This document shows, piece after piece, positions 10,852 to 21,684 of a stretch of DNA of 64,000 nucleotides. Each line of letters starts with the position of its first letter. Position 1 is the stretch's first letter. The notes under the pieces were generated by a model that was not told the origin of the DNA, did not search any database, and saw only the letters and a list, made by a program, of their open reading frames with translations. Source of the stretch: Trichosphaerium sp. ATCC 40318 (Eukaryota; Discosea; Flabellinia; Trichosidae); contig JALMLS010000453.1 of the NCBI GenBank assembly GCA_038496445.1, forward strand, positions 1 through 64,000, written 5' to 3'. Both the position numbers and the translations under genes were made by a program.

Positions 10852-11119
10852 GCTTTGGTGTCAAATTTCAACAAGTTTAGGATGTACTAAGTCTACACTG
10901 GCTATTAGCGCGTGTATGTCAACAATTACTACCACAGTAATACCACATATTGGAAGGCTTGAACTGTATAAGTGGACCGATCGATTTGTCGTGTCAGAAA
11001 CCTGCAAACGACCAATACGAATGCAAACCTATTTCAATGACATTGTGGTACTTTTGTATTGAACTTGTCTTGTTTACCTCATATGAGAAAATACGTATTT
11101 TTTGAGTAAGGTTTTTTTA

Positions 11120-11901
11120 TTACTTGTACATGACATCTGTGCGTATCACATATTTAACACCTTTCAAAACTTCTTGGCCTTCATGTTCATAAGGATGCAA
11201 GAAAACAAGAACTTGTCCAGCTTCTGGTACTACTTTCTCTTCTAGTTTTGGAAATCCAGTACATCCTCCTTCCACATTACCATTGAGGTATATTATAAAT
11301 GTATAACGACTTTCGATACCATTCAAGTCTTCATCCAATACAACCTTAAAAAAAAAAAGTAAACAAAAGGATCATTCAAAAACACCTAAACAACTACTCT
11401 TACATGGTCACTATGTGGCGCAAAACTTTGTCCAGGGTGGTAACGATAGTAGCGGAACAAATGATAAAGTCCTACGGACTTTTTACCATCTAGAAAGTCT
11501 TCATTAGTTCAACATCTTTTTTTGTTTTTTTTTCTGATCGCTGAGAATAAAACAGTTCGCCTGTCCTTCAACGATTCCTTACCTATTTCAGAGGGTATCA
11601 AATGCTTTACTAGTTCCCATAGCTCGTTTGCCAATGCTGGAAACTGTTCTAGTACTCGATGATTATCTCTAATCTGCTTTGCAACGATATTATCATCAAC
11701 GTCTGCGTTGTAAACTGTAGATTGCTCATAACCGATATTCTCTCCTCTATCTATTAAAGTAGCACATTCTCTTAGCGATAAAACGTTCTTGATAACAAAA
11801 GCGCCTTCTGGGTTATTCTTATCTAATGGAACTACTTGGAACCTTTCTTTATCTTTTGAAGCGTCAAGAGGCGCTATACGTTCAATCTCCGTCTTGTACA
11901 T
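11120..11901 (-). CDS. 2-oxoglutarate/Fe(II) prolyl 4-hydroxylase-like oxygenase
   Basis: Three exons: 11901-11583, 11489-11404 and 11344-11120 (introns 93 and 59 nt), 209 residues. The C-terminal half is the P4H catalytic double-stranded beta-helix. It has YRYHPGQSFAPHSDH with the HxD iron ligands, YTFIIYLN, and the distal histidine and 2-oxoglutarate lysine in YEHEGQEVLKGVKYVIRTD. No signal peptide is seen from the first in-frame ATG, so a cytosolic or nuclear hydroxylase is likely. The frame is open for some 80 nt upstream of that ATG (FLDENDPALVGKYFPP) and a missed first exon is possible. The neighbouring TTLL gene on the same strand ends 102 nt upstream, leaving little room for one. Confidence 0.85.
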
Positions 11902-12003
11902 AGGCGGAAAGTACTTGCCAACAAGCGCAGGATCATTCTCATCTAGAAAGCGAGTTAGAGAGCTTAGTTGAGTTTTAGGAGCGTTTTGCTCAAAACTGAG
12001 AGA

Positions 12004-14286
12004 TTAAGCAGTTTTAGTGCTTTTATATTTTTTAGTGCACGTGCCAACAGTGAATTTGACGCCAGAGAAGATAGGAGATAGCGTAGGAGGTATTATATCG
12101 TGTACAGACATATTTTTGGCTAACCAATGAACTAGGAGCTTAGATCTGTTTGGTACGTCTAGAATACTCTCGAATTTGGCTGATTCAGGTGTAGGAAAGC
12201 AGCACTCCCATCCACAGCTTGCGTTACCCTGAAAAGAAAATTAACGACTATCAAAGTTGACTGAAAAAAACCAAAAAAAGAACGTACCTCTAGTTCGCCA
12301 TCAACCAGTACGAATGCGTCTGTATCATCTAAGTTTGCAATTGTGATTTCACCAGAATCAGATAGTGCTGGTCCAGAAGGTTTTTTGTTACCACGAAGAC
12401 TATCAAAGAGTTAGAAATCCATGATGGTAAATAGGTATGTACCCTTTAATGTGCTCTTTAAACCTCGACACTGTATCGTTCAGACGCCATGTTCTCTTGT
12501 TCTCAACATCAACAAGCTGGAATAGATCTCGTATCTAGAATAAACACATTAACAAGTTACGTCCATAAAAACCACTCTTGTTCTAACACGTACCATGCTT
12601 TGTTTTATCTTATTCTCCAAGTCTGTATGTGGACACAATGATGGTGTATGATTGACCTCTAAAAGCCAAGGCTTGAAGTTCTCATCAACTAAGATATCAA
12701 ACCCGACCAACTCAAAAACAGCAGCTCTAATACGCGTTAAAAATCACGTGTTTTGCAAGAGGATAAGATTATCAAGGTCTATGTTATTTTTAGGTACCTT
12801 TTTTTAACAGATCTAGGTACCCAGTGGGTAAGTGGTTGTTCAACACAAAGGTAAGCTTTAGCTATAACATCTTTAATATCTTTCCAAATTTGATCAACAT
12901 CTGCTCCTTTTGTTTGACGTATAACCTCCATAACTGATGCCAAGTCTCTTAACTTATTATTAACCTCATGGTCTTCTATTTTGTAAAATTCAACAACAAA
13001 AAACACGTACGTGCGTATACCATCCATAGGTATGTCAACATCTATTTTGAAGTTGTCAATAAAATTTTGCTCATTAGATTCGTTCAAATCATAATTCGTC
13101 AAATGAACCTTAGTAAATGGTTTTAGCATTACAATAAAGTAGTAATACTATCATACTAGGATGTTTTCAAAAGACTCAAGGCCAGTTGCATACTTCTCTG
13201 TACAGATACGTGCCTACCAAAGAACTTAGTTTAAAATCTTCCAAAATACTAAAAAACAAAAAAAAGCTCGTCACAGCTTTTCCTCTTACGTACCAATCCC
13301 TGAGGGTACGCATATACACGTAATGGATTTACAGAGGTACAAACACAGTATATACGAAACGTTGTTTTATAACCACTAAGTAATATTGGGTCCAAGATGT
13401 ACTCTTGTGCGATAGGAATTCTTTTTTGTATGTATTCACTTTCTGGATCAACTTGATCCACGTGCGTTATTAGACGAATGTGGTCACCTCTAGGTATTCA
13501 ATATAAGTAAAAATGATAGTATATAACCCATCTTAGATGTGATTAAACTCACCTAGCGGCCATTGGAGGTTTCAGAATGAAAGGAATTTTTTCGTTATTT
13601 TTGGATGCATAGTAAGCTTTTAGTTGATCCATTTGAAGCGGTAAGCGAAAACTACGCGGCCAGAAGTCCAATAGCTGGTTTAAAAACGATATTAGTTAGA
13701 AAGGTGTGAATTATTTTGAGTTTGTTATCGGTACATGTTCGCCCTCTGGATGAGATGCCAGCATACGTTGTACGTGTTCTAGAGCGATTGTTATCAAATG
13801 AAGCAGCGTTACTGTTTTACTCACTTGCGAAAAAGTCTTTACGACATAATTCAGGCATAGCTGGCATGAAATTGACCTTTTGGTATGGTTTCATTGTCTT
13901 TAAATGCTTTTGAAAACTTCTGGACCAAATGACGTGTGCCTTGTCTTGATGTCTTGCCTGAGCGAAACCCAAGCGTTTAAACTCATCAGTGACAAATTTT
14001 AGTACACCTCTACAAAAAAGTTTAAAAAAAGCTTCACAGGATCTCAGTACTTCTTGTATGAGCCAACCACCTTGTAGAATCTGGTGCCAGGAGGATGCTT
14101 TTTACCGACTTTTGGTACGTTTGATTTCAAAGGAGCTTTAGGGCGCGGTTGGTCGTGACGTGGTGACTGTGGGGCCTAGTTTAGACTCGTTAACGTTTTG
14201 ACATAATTTCTTTAACATACACTATTTTCGCCATTTGTAGAGGATAGAGTACTCGTTTTAGGAGGACCTGCTCGCTTTTCAGACAT
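12004..14286 (-). CDS. Tubulin tyrosine ligase-like (TTLL) polyglutamylase
   Basis: Twelve exons can be joined in phase, from MSEKRAGPPK (14286) to KSTKTA (stop at 12004). In order: FYKVVGS, QKVNFMPAMPELCRKDFF, IPFILKPPMAAR, the ATP-grasp segment QEYILDPILLSGYKTTFRIY, PLRVYAYPQGL, HLTNYDLNES, and FKPWLLEVNHTPSL with LENKIKQSM. These are the hallmarks of TTLL4/6/13-type enzymes, which ligate glutamate chains to tubulin tails using ATP. LLEVNHTPSL carries magnesium and ATP ligands. About 50 residues precede the core and 110 follow it. The start codon is only 27 bp from that of the divergent TyrRS gene. Presence of the gene suggests axonemal or stable microtubules. Confidence 0.92.
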
Positions 14287-14313
14287 GCTCGCAGTTTCAG
14301 CTAAGATACCAAA
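14287..14313. promoter_or_regulatory. 27-bp spacer between divergent start codons
   Basis: TTLL (-) starts at 14286 and mitochondrial TyrRS (+) at 14314. Transcription start sites and core promoters must therefore overlap the neighbouring gene's leader or coding sequence, or the true TyrRS start is one of the later in-frame ATGs. Confidence 0.5.
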
Positions 14314-16303
14314 ATGTTGTACCTACGTTTATTACCTTTTCTTGACAGGTCAAACAGCCTTCATAAGTTCTTCCATACAATGTACAGGGTGTTACGCTCA
14401 ACAAGAAGTCATTTGTACTCAACAAAGCGTAATACGAGTGTACAAAGTAAAGAATGGTGTTCTACGCGTAGTAGATCAGTTTCCACTCAAGCTAGCTCAG
14501 AAACAAAAAATGACAACAACGTAATACGACAATTGGAGTCAAAAGGGCTTGTAGACGCGGTACTAAAGCCATTTACGCAAATTTAATCGCTAACACATGA
14601 TAAGATAACACATGAAGGCATTTATGATGCAGTAACAGAGTCAGGAGTAAGCGCTTACTTAGGTACAAACCAAATGGTTGTACATGAGACTTATCGTTTG
14701 AAGGGTTTGATCCAACTGCTGATTCACTTCATGTTGGTCATCTCCCAGGTATCTTAGTACTCAAGAGATTACAGCAAGCAGGTGTAACACCGTTAGCTCT
14801 GGTGCGTAATAACGTGGCGTATCACGTGATAAGATGGGCTTTTTTGTTTCCTCTTTCTAATGTTGTATTTAGGTTGGTGGAGCTACTGGTATGATAGGTG
14901 ATCCAAGTGGCAAATCTAAAGAACGCCCGCTTCTGGATATGGCAAACATTGAGAACAATAAGAATAAAATAGCAACATGTTTGACAACTATTCTTGGAAC
15001 CAGTGTAAAAGTAGTAGATAACTTGGACTGGATGACGTAAGTTTATACTACACCAAAGTGTTTCGATACAAACAATGAGTAGTGGGTTTTCAGCATTAGA
15101 GTTCTTAAGAGACGTTGGCAAGCATTTTTCAGTAAACAATATGATCACAAAAGATAACGTTAAAAAACGATTAAAAGATGAAAACAATGGTACCAAATCG
15201 CACTCAAGTATGTCGTTATAAATGCCTTATATACTATAGGTATTAGCTATACAGAGTTCTCATACCAGATACTCCAAGCTTACGATTTTTGTAACTTGTA
15301 CAAGAGCCATAACTGCAAGATTCAAGTGGGAGGATCAGACCAGTGGGGAAACATCACAGCAGGAACAAGTCTTATAAGAAAATCCCTAGGAGTGAGTATT
15401 GTGCCATCACTCCATTTAATACTTACGTGCGAGTCTATAGGGAGAAGCATTTGGTGTAACAATACCACTTATACTTGATGCTAACGGAAATAAAATTGGA
15501 AAGTCAGAGGGTAACCCTGTTTGGCTTGATGCAACTAAAACAACACCGTTTCACTTTTATCAGCACTTCTTTAATACAAAAGATACGGATGTTGAGAAGA
15601 TGTTAAATATATTCACATTAATGACAAGTACCGATATAAAGTCACTTGTAAGTGAGCACAGTAAGAAACCTGAGAACTACGAGGCACAAAAGTAAGCGTT
15701 ACAACTTTTACACTTTGTCATTTTGTTTTAAATCTTATTCTTGGTTTAAGGTCTTTGGCCTCCCAAGTGACTATACTCGTTCATGGCCAAGAAGGACTTG
15801 ATATTGCTTTAAAAACTACAGATATTCTATTCAACAAGAAGAGGTAACACTCATACAACAGTGTTAAAAATATCTAAAAATAATTGAATAGACAAACCAG
15901 CGCTGTAGAGCTTATTGAAGCTGTTAAACAATCTGGACAAGAAATAACAGAAGTTCAACGTGTTGATGTAATAGATAAATCATTTGCTGATTTGGCATTA
16001 AAATCGAAACTGATAGGAAGTAAAGGTTCGTTGTACACGTTTCGTAAATATTGTCACTTTCTAACTTTTTTTTCCATCAAAAAAGCTGATTTTAAGCGCG
16101 GTTTAAAGATGGGCACACAATATTTTTTAAATGACAAGCACATTGAAGATCAATATGCAAATGTATCAGCAGAAGATTTGTGCGTATAATTTCTTACTGT
16201 CTATTTTCTCAGAAAATTCTTACTTGATATTACTAGGCTTCAGGGTGATATGTTGGTTGTGCGAGCTGGAAAGAAAAAGTATAGTGTAGTGCACGTAATG
16301 TAG
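14314..16303 (+). CDS. YARS2: Tyrosyl-tRNA synthetase, mitochondrial (bacterial-type)
   Basis: Eleven exons joined in phase, from [17 protein letters not shown] to [10 protein letters not shown] (stop 16301-16303). The N-terminus of about 70 residues is rich in Arg, Ser and Thr without acidic residues, as expected of a mitochondrial presequence. The class I core follows: [13 protein letters not shown] (HIGH-type signature), [50 protein letters not shown], and NKIGKSEGN (KMSKS-type loop). An S4-like RNA-binding tail follows ([25 protein letters not shown]). The enzyme charges organellar tRNA-Tyr. Bacterial-type sequence plus presequence argues against the cytosolic enzyme. A 27-bp gap separates its start from TTLL. 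Confidence 0.93.
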
Positions 16304-16817
16304 TGGTATGTAATAAACAAACTAAGAACCTATTTATATTTGATGCTGCGTAACATTGAACGGAAAACTATTGCAGTTTAGGTATTCTTAGCACAATTTT
16401 TTATTTACATAGTTGACACTCACTTAGGTACGAAGTCATACTATGAAGGACAGCATTGTCACACAAAGAGTTCACATTGTGATAGAGCTACGCTATTTGA
16501 CAGAAGTATTAGAACTTGGTAGATCTGCTAAAAGCGCTAAGAACTCACTTTCTATTTAATAAAAGTAAAACTTAAATGAAGACAAACAATAATTGGTACC
16601 TGTGTTAACACCGCTGCCCGAAGCGTTTAAGTTTCTACAATCTTTGTCAATGTCAAATCTTCTAACTTGAATGACACGGACAATATGAACTCGAGCTTTG
16701 TAGAGAAGAAAGAATTTCAAAAACCTTTACACAAATCTCCCTTTTTGCAGTTTTTTGGTAAAAAGTTTTCAACAACTTACTACCGTAATTCACGTCAATC
16801 TTTATTTCAACCAGCAA
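16304..16817. other. Intergenic region
   Basis: Spacer between two rightward genes. A frame at 16667-16918 overlaps the next gene's signal-peptide exon in another frame and is not called. Nothing else is seen. Confidence 0.45.
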
Positions 16818-19800
16818 ATGATAGCCATGCGTTTATTGTTAGTTATGTCATGTATATGCACCGTATTTGCGTATACACACTGGTTATATGGGCAATCTAT
16901 TCAAGACTTCAACACTGAGAATACTATAACGCGCACCCCTGTCCAGCTTCCTGATAGCCGCAATTGGCGGTTTGACAGTGTTGTTGGACAAGCAGATGTA
17001 TATATGCCCATCGTTGGTGTTCACGTCGGTACGACGAATGATTTAAAACAATAGAAGCTAAAATAGATCATCTACTCCTGATTTAGTTCCAAAACTTCAG
17101 AAAATCTTCAAAACATCTTTGACACGCTATTACTTACGCTCTAAATAAAGGTTCAACCATCGAAAGCGTCAGAGTATGTACTTCAGCAAAACCGACAGAA
17201 CCTCATGTTTCTCGTGTTCGAATATTCACAGAGACACTACCAACGGGTGTGGTATTCAATAGCGTGGTATTGGATGAGTCTATGAACCTCACGACGCCAG
17301 ATGGGAATCATACTTGTCACGTTATTTCTACAGATGCAATCTTAGTCGGAGACAACGCAATGTCAGTATTACTCACGCTATCTGAAGGAGCCCAAGCCTC
17401 TTTCATATCTGGAGCCGCACTAGAGGTAACACCAGACGCCACAACACTTCCTGCAGATCCTGTGTACGCAATGGTTTGAGCTACAGTTCTTTTATTTTGT
17501 CTTTTTATTGGTATTATATCAAATTTAACTGACTGTGGTAACCTAGGAAGCTGTGGTATCCCTTTGAAACAATACATTATGTGAGGCTTACAGGAGTTGG
17601 TGGTGCTGAATCTAGGACAATGAATACACAACCAGGAATAAGGTGGGTTTACTTACCTCTCATAAAGAGAAACTCTCAAGGTATGTCAGAAAAAAAACGT
17701 GGTGGCTAGCAACACTTTCTTATGAATATGTTATTTATTCTCGACTTGCAGTTATTACAAAGTTCCAGTTTTGTTATAAAACAAGCACTTTTGTTTCTTT
17801 CAAACAATTTGAAATACGGGCATCAGAAAAAGCGGGAAAGTACGTATTGCTTTTGAGGTATCAAGTTCAAAACATTAACGTATTGCTCCAAAAGTGCATC
17901 AGTAGTGTGGTCAGATCCTACTTCAATATTAGCCAGCCAAGCTGGAGAGTGCGTTGAGTTCCAAACAGTACGTTGTCATTTTCAAAAAAGCTCCACTTTT
18001 GAGTCTTAAAAACTTTAGGGGTCTTTAGACTTTAATGGGACTGCAGTATTAGCTTTTCTGGTAGATAATGAAGCACTTGGTTTGTCTATAACACAGGTTG
18101 GAGGCACGTGGTGCTTTGTTTTCAGTTCTAGTTTCTGTTAGCTAATGAACAAGGAGTATAGGCATTAGCGTTTCTTATAATGTAAAACCTGATGTTATCA
18201 ACACTGATGGTGAGGAGTTATGGAGCCCGCTGTTCGAAGTAGCCGATTTAGATATAGAAGAAGTGGATGAAACAATACTGGGAGCTTTAGATAACAGTAC
18301 AGTCAATCCACTAACAGGCAAGAAAACTCTACTTTTCCTGAAACGGAACATTCTTATTTTTTTCTTCTAATTTTTTTTTTGATCTTAGACGTTGGATATA
18401 GTGCTTCTTTTCCAAGGAATGTAGAATATTCTATACTTGTTCGAGATATTCAAGGTGATGATAGGGATATTGAAAGGTTCTCGTTGTGCTTAGAGTACCA
18501 AAATTCATCCTTAGCTTCTGTTAATACAACGTGGACTATTTGGGCGAAAGGCACTGAGAATGTTGAAATGACTCCTGTTTTAACTGAAACAACACCTGAA
18601 CTTATTCCTGCTTTACCTGGATCATTTTGCGCTGACTTGAATGTTAGTAGTATTGATCTTAAGAATAAGATGGCGTATATTACTCTATCTTTGAATTTTC
18701 TTCAAGATAGTAAAATTATTTATTTCGCAGCTTTAACCACTTCTTTCGCTGCGCCACCACCTCCTCCTTCTACTACACCACCCACCACGTCTCCACCAAC
18801 AACTAGCTCTCCTACTACAGCGCCTCCTACAACTAGATCACCAACTGCTGCACCTACAACACAACCGCCTACTACGGAAGCACCTACTACTGAACCTCCA
18901 ACTCAACATCCAGTAACACAGGCTCCGACTACCCAAGCGCCAACGCCTCCATTAGTAGAGGCAGTGGTACGTGAGTCTTTAATACTGTTTCTTTATTTTC
19001 TTACAAACGGCGTGTGTTTAGTCTCTTGCAAACTCAATTACAGTGAGAGTTGATTGTAAGCAGTTCGATAATACAACTGGAAGGTGGAAAGCTTTCTTGG
19101 GTTGGAATAATATGTCTGTACGTACTCTTTCCTTTATATGTGGGTAAAATCTAATAGTGTACATAGCCTAGAGTTATTGAAGTCTTACGCTCAGCTAACC
19201 TAAATACGTTTAAGCCTGTTAATGCTACTCCAGTAAGTGATATTGTAAAAAAAGGAGAAAACAGCTTTGGGTTGTTTTTTGTTGATTACTGTTAAGGACG
19301 CTTCAAACGTACCAGAACAGTTTGCTATCGGCATATCACCATTTTGGCCAGAAAATACGGTACAGTTTATCGAATGGGATGGTAGCACGCCGTTGACGTG
19401 GACTCTATTTGGTGTACGCCTCTCGATTTTGTATTATGCTGTACTGGTTTTCTACTTACACCCAGTAGCTTCGTTTACTTGATGTTTCTAGTGCCGTAGA
19501 ATGTAGAACTATTACAGGCACGTTTTGGAATACCTGTGAAGACAAACTTGTTCTCATATTCTTTTTTTAGAAGTCACAGTGAGGCTAAGTATTGAGACGC
19601 CTCCTGCTCAAGTTACACCAGCAGTTTTGGCTGCTATTCGCGCTCTATTAGCATCTTCATTAAACATCACTATTGATGATGTGGCACTACGTATTGCCTC
19701 TGGTACAAAGAGGCAAACATCTACTACAACAACAGTCCTGGAGGGTGTTGTTAGCCAAGGTATGTTTTTTTTTTACATTAAATTTTTTCGCTGTTCTGAT

Positions 19801-20101
19801 GTCCTCCCCCTTCTAGGTTCGGATACAAACCTTGTTTCTGGTTTCTTTGCTACATCTGCAAGTGTTGATACTTTTGCTACCGGAGTTTCAGCTGCTACGG
19901 GGAACGCCACAGTTGTTGAGGTATGAACCTTGATATTTTATTTTGTTTTATAAACCTTTTTTTTAGCCACTTTCTGTTGTTGACACTGGTACTTCTGTGA
20001 GTGCACCTGTAGCTGAGCTACCACCCAGTGCATCTAGTAGATTTGATATTGCTATTTTGTTGATTATTGTATGTTTGTTTCTAAGCACATATACACTGTA
20101 A
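16818..20101 (+). CDS. GPI-anchored mucin-like surface glycoprotein
   Basis: Fifteen exons: 16818-17028, 17151-17473, 17551-17680, 17752-17839, 17895-17967, 18019-18103, 18162-18317, 18389-18966, 19022-19117, 19167-19232, 19297-19413, 19469-19517, 19571-19759, 19817-19920 and 19967-20101. They sum to 2400 nt (799 residues). A signal peptide (MIAMRLLLVMSCICTVFA) is followed by several beta-rich extracellular segments with NxT/S sites. A Pro/Thr mucin stretch (18760-18950, PTT/PTS repeats) follows, then another beta-rich segment, TPAVLAAIRALLASSLNI, and a hydrophobic C-terminus (FDIAILLIIVCLFLSTYTL). That C-terminus lacks cytoplasmic residues, as in a GPI signal. Donors after exons 6, 7 and 12 are read as GC; nearby GT alternatives with the same phase exist. 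Likely O-glycosylated cell-surface protein; no family recognised. Confidence 0.75.
18766..18945 (+). repeat. Thr/Pro mucin-like coding repeat
   Basis: Degenerate repeats of 9-12 nt encode TTPPTTSPPTTSSPTT-type sequence, a likely O-glycosylated stalk. Units vary in codon choice, so this is an old repeat rather than a fresh slippage tract. Confidence 0.8.
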
Positions 20102-20125
20102 AAAAAAAAGAAAAACAAAGTGTAA

Positions 20126-20530
20126 CTATACTATAGTATGTACACCAGCTAGTACCTTCAGGTCTTCATCACACACAAAAGTGTCAGATAGATGAATTTC
20201 ATGTACCCCTTTGAAGGTTTTTATTCCTTCAGGGGTTATTTTTCTACAACCACTCAAGTCTATGCTGTGAACTCCTGCTAGTTGTTGTAAATGAGTATTG
20301 GTAACTCTATAATTAATTCTCCTTAAGGAAATGTCGGTATTTTGAAGTAAAGGGCTGCCATACAGCATTAACAACACTGCTTCGCATGAAACGTCAAGAT
20401 TATCATATCCTATATATCTGTGGACAATTTCTCGTATGAAATGGCACGTTTGGGCTGCTGGCAGTGTATATGTCACGTGTTCAAGAATATGTACTATGAT
20501 TTCAATTGGAAGATACATAAAGCTTGTCAT
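20126..20530 (-). CDS. Short F-box/LRR protein of the GVHTI family
   Basis: Intronless, 134 residues, starting MTSFMYLPIEIIVHILEHV, a good F-box first helix, then AAQTCHFIREIVHRYIGYDNL. Only about three LRR units follow (GVHSIDLSGCRKITPEG, GVHEIHLSDTFVCDEDLKVL, GVHTIV), with a stop in the middle of a repeat. Complete relatives have 10-14 units. It could be a truncated allele or a short adaptor. The F-box would bind Skp1 in an SCF E3 ligase (family knowledge). Its end lies 24 bp from the convergent mucin-like gene. Confidence 0.7.
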   Translation of the reverse strand: MTSFMYLPIEIIVHILEHVTYTLPAAQTCHFIREIVHRYIGYDNLDVSCEAVLLMLYGSPLLQNTDISLRRINYRVTNTHLQQLAGVHSIDLSGCRKITPEGIKTFKGVHEIHLSDTFVCDEDLKVLAGVHTIV

Positions 20531-20773
20531 GCCTTGTAGTTACTGTCTAAAAGAGTTTGTTGAAATACAATGACTGATTTCGTTTTATTTATGTTTTGAT
20601 GCTAAGTGTCGTGTAGTGAAAAGCACTGAGCTACAAAATATACACATGCTGCTTCACATCGTGGATGAGACACACGACACATGTGATATGCTTAAGATGT
20701 GCAAGTGGGTACGAAAGTCAACTTAACACTAGTGCTTTTTTTTCAGAAATTATTTTTTGTTTGACACGGGACA

Positions 20774-21632
20774 ATGCGTGAAGGAATGCCAAATATGCCT
20801 GTTGCTCCTGGACATGCTCCACATATGCCAGATATGATGATGCCGATGACTTTTACGACAAGTACTAAAGTAACGATATTATTTCACTTTTGGAAGGTAG
20901 AATCAGCGGGCGTTTATGCTGCGAGGTATTAAAAACGTTTTTAGCTTTGTTTTATTACAAATCACGTTTTTCGAACCAATGTTTACTTTATTCGCTTGCT
21001 TACACTATACAGTATCATAGTCATTGCCTTGTTTTGTTTCTTTTACGTTTTCTTACACTTTATAACACAAAAACTCCAGAAAGATCGTCAGAGAAAGTTT
21101 AGGTACGATAGCGACGTTTCAGTTTGTCACGTGATTTTTTTGTTGTGTTTTGGAACTTTCTAAGTGCGTTATTAGGCATCGAGAGGAGATAACTTTGATA
21201 TTGACTGCTACACAGCTTATCGCTTATTGTATTCAAATTGCATTGTCGTATCTTATCATGTTGGTAGCTATGACGTCAGTACAAATCATGTTTTTCAATG
21301 TTCTGTTTTGCTTACCCGTTTTATTGATTTAGATATAATCTTGGATTATTTCTTACTGTCGTGTTTTCTCTCACTTTTGGTTATTGGTTCTTTTACTTAA
21401 GACGTACACGCATGACAGATGCTGAAGAGGAGAGATTGCTTTTAAATAAAGAGGTCAGTAGAACGAATAAACTGAATGTATAAACAAACAGCATAAAGTA
21501 CAAAATCAACTAAAAAAACTCCGTAGAACTATGCTGCCAATTCAAAAAATGACGATTTTGAACCGGCTTCTGGATGCCACTAATACAAACAATTTTGTAA
21601 CATTACGAAACAATCAAAGTAAGGCCATCTGA
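20774..21632 (+). CDS. CTR-family copper transporter
   Basis: Five exons: 20774-20925, 21013-21102, 21176-21274, 21333-21453 and 21492-21632. The N-terminus is methionine-rich (MREGMPNMP, then MPDMMMPMTF), as in Ctr1 copper-capturing ectodomains. LFHFWKVESAGVYAA starts the conserved core. TM1 is IIVIALFCFFYVFLHF. TM2 carries the MxxxM copper gate (SYLIMLVAMTY). TM3 is NLGLFLTVVFSLTFGYWFF. The protein would form a trimer and import Cu(I) at the plasma or vacuolar membrane. The C-terminal extension (TDAEEERLLLNKE and beyond) is cytosolic; retention of the last 38-nt intron would end the protein ten codons later, so the extreme C-terminus is less certain. Confidence 0.9.
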
Positions 21633-21684
21633 GGCTCTTTTTTTGTGTTTGAAATAAAAAACAAAAAAAAATGTTGATAATGAA

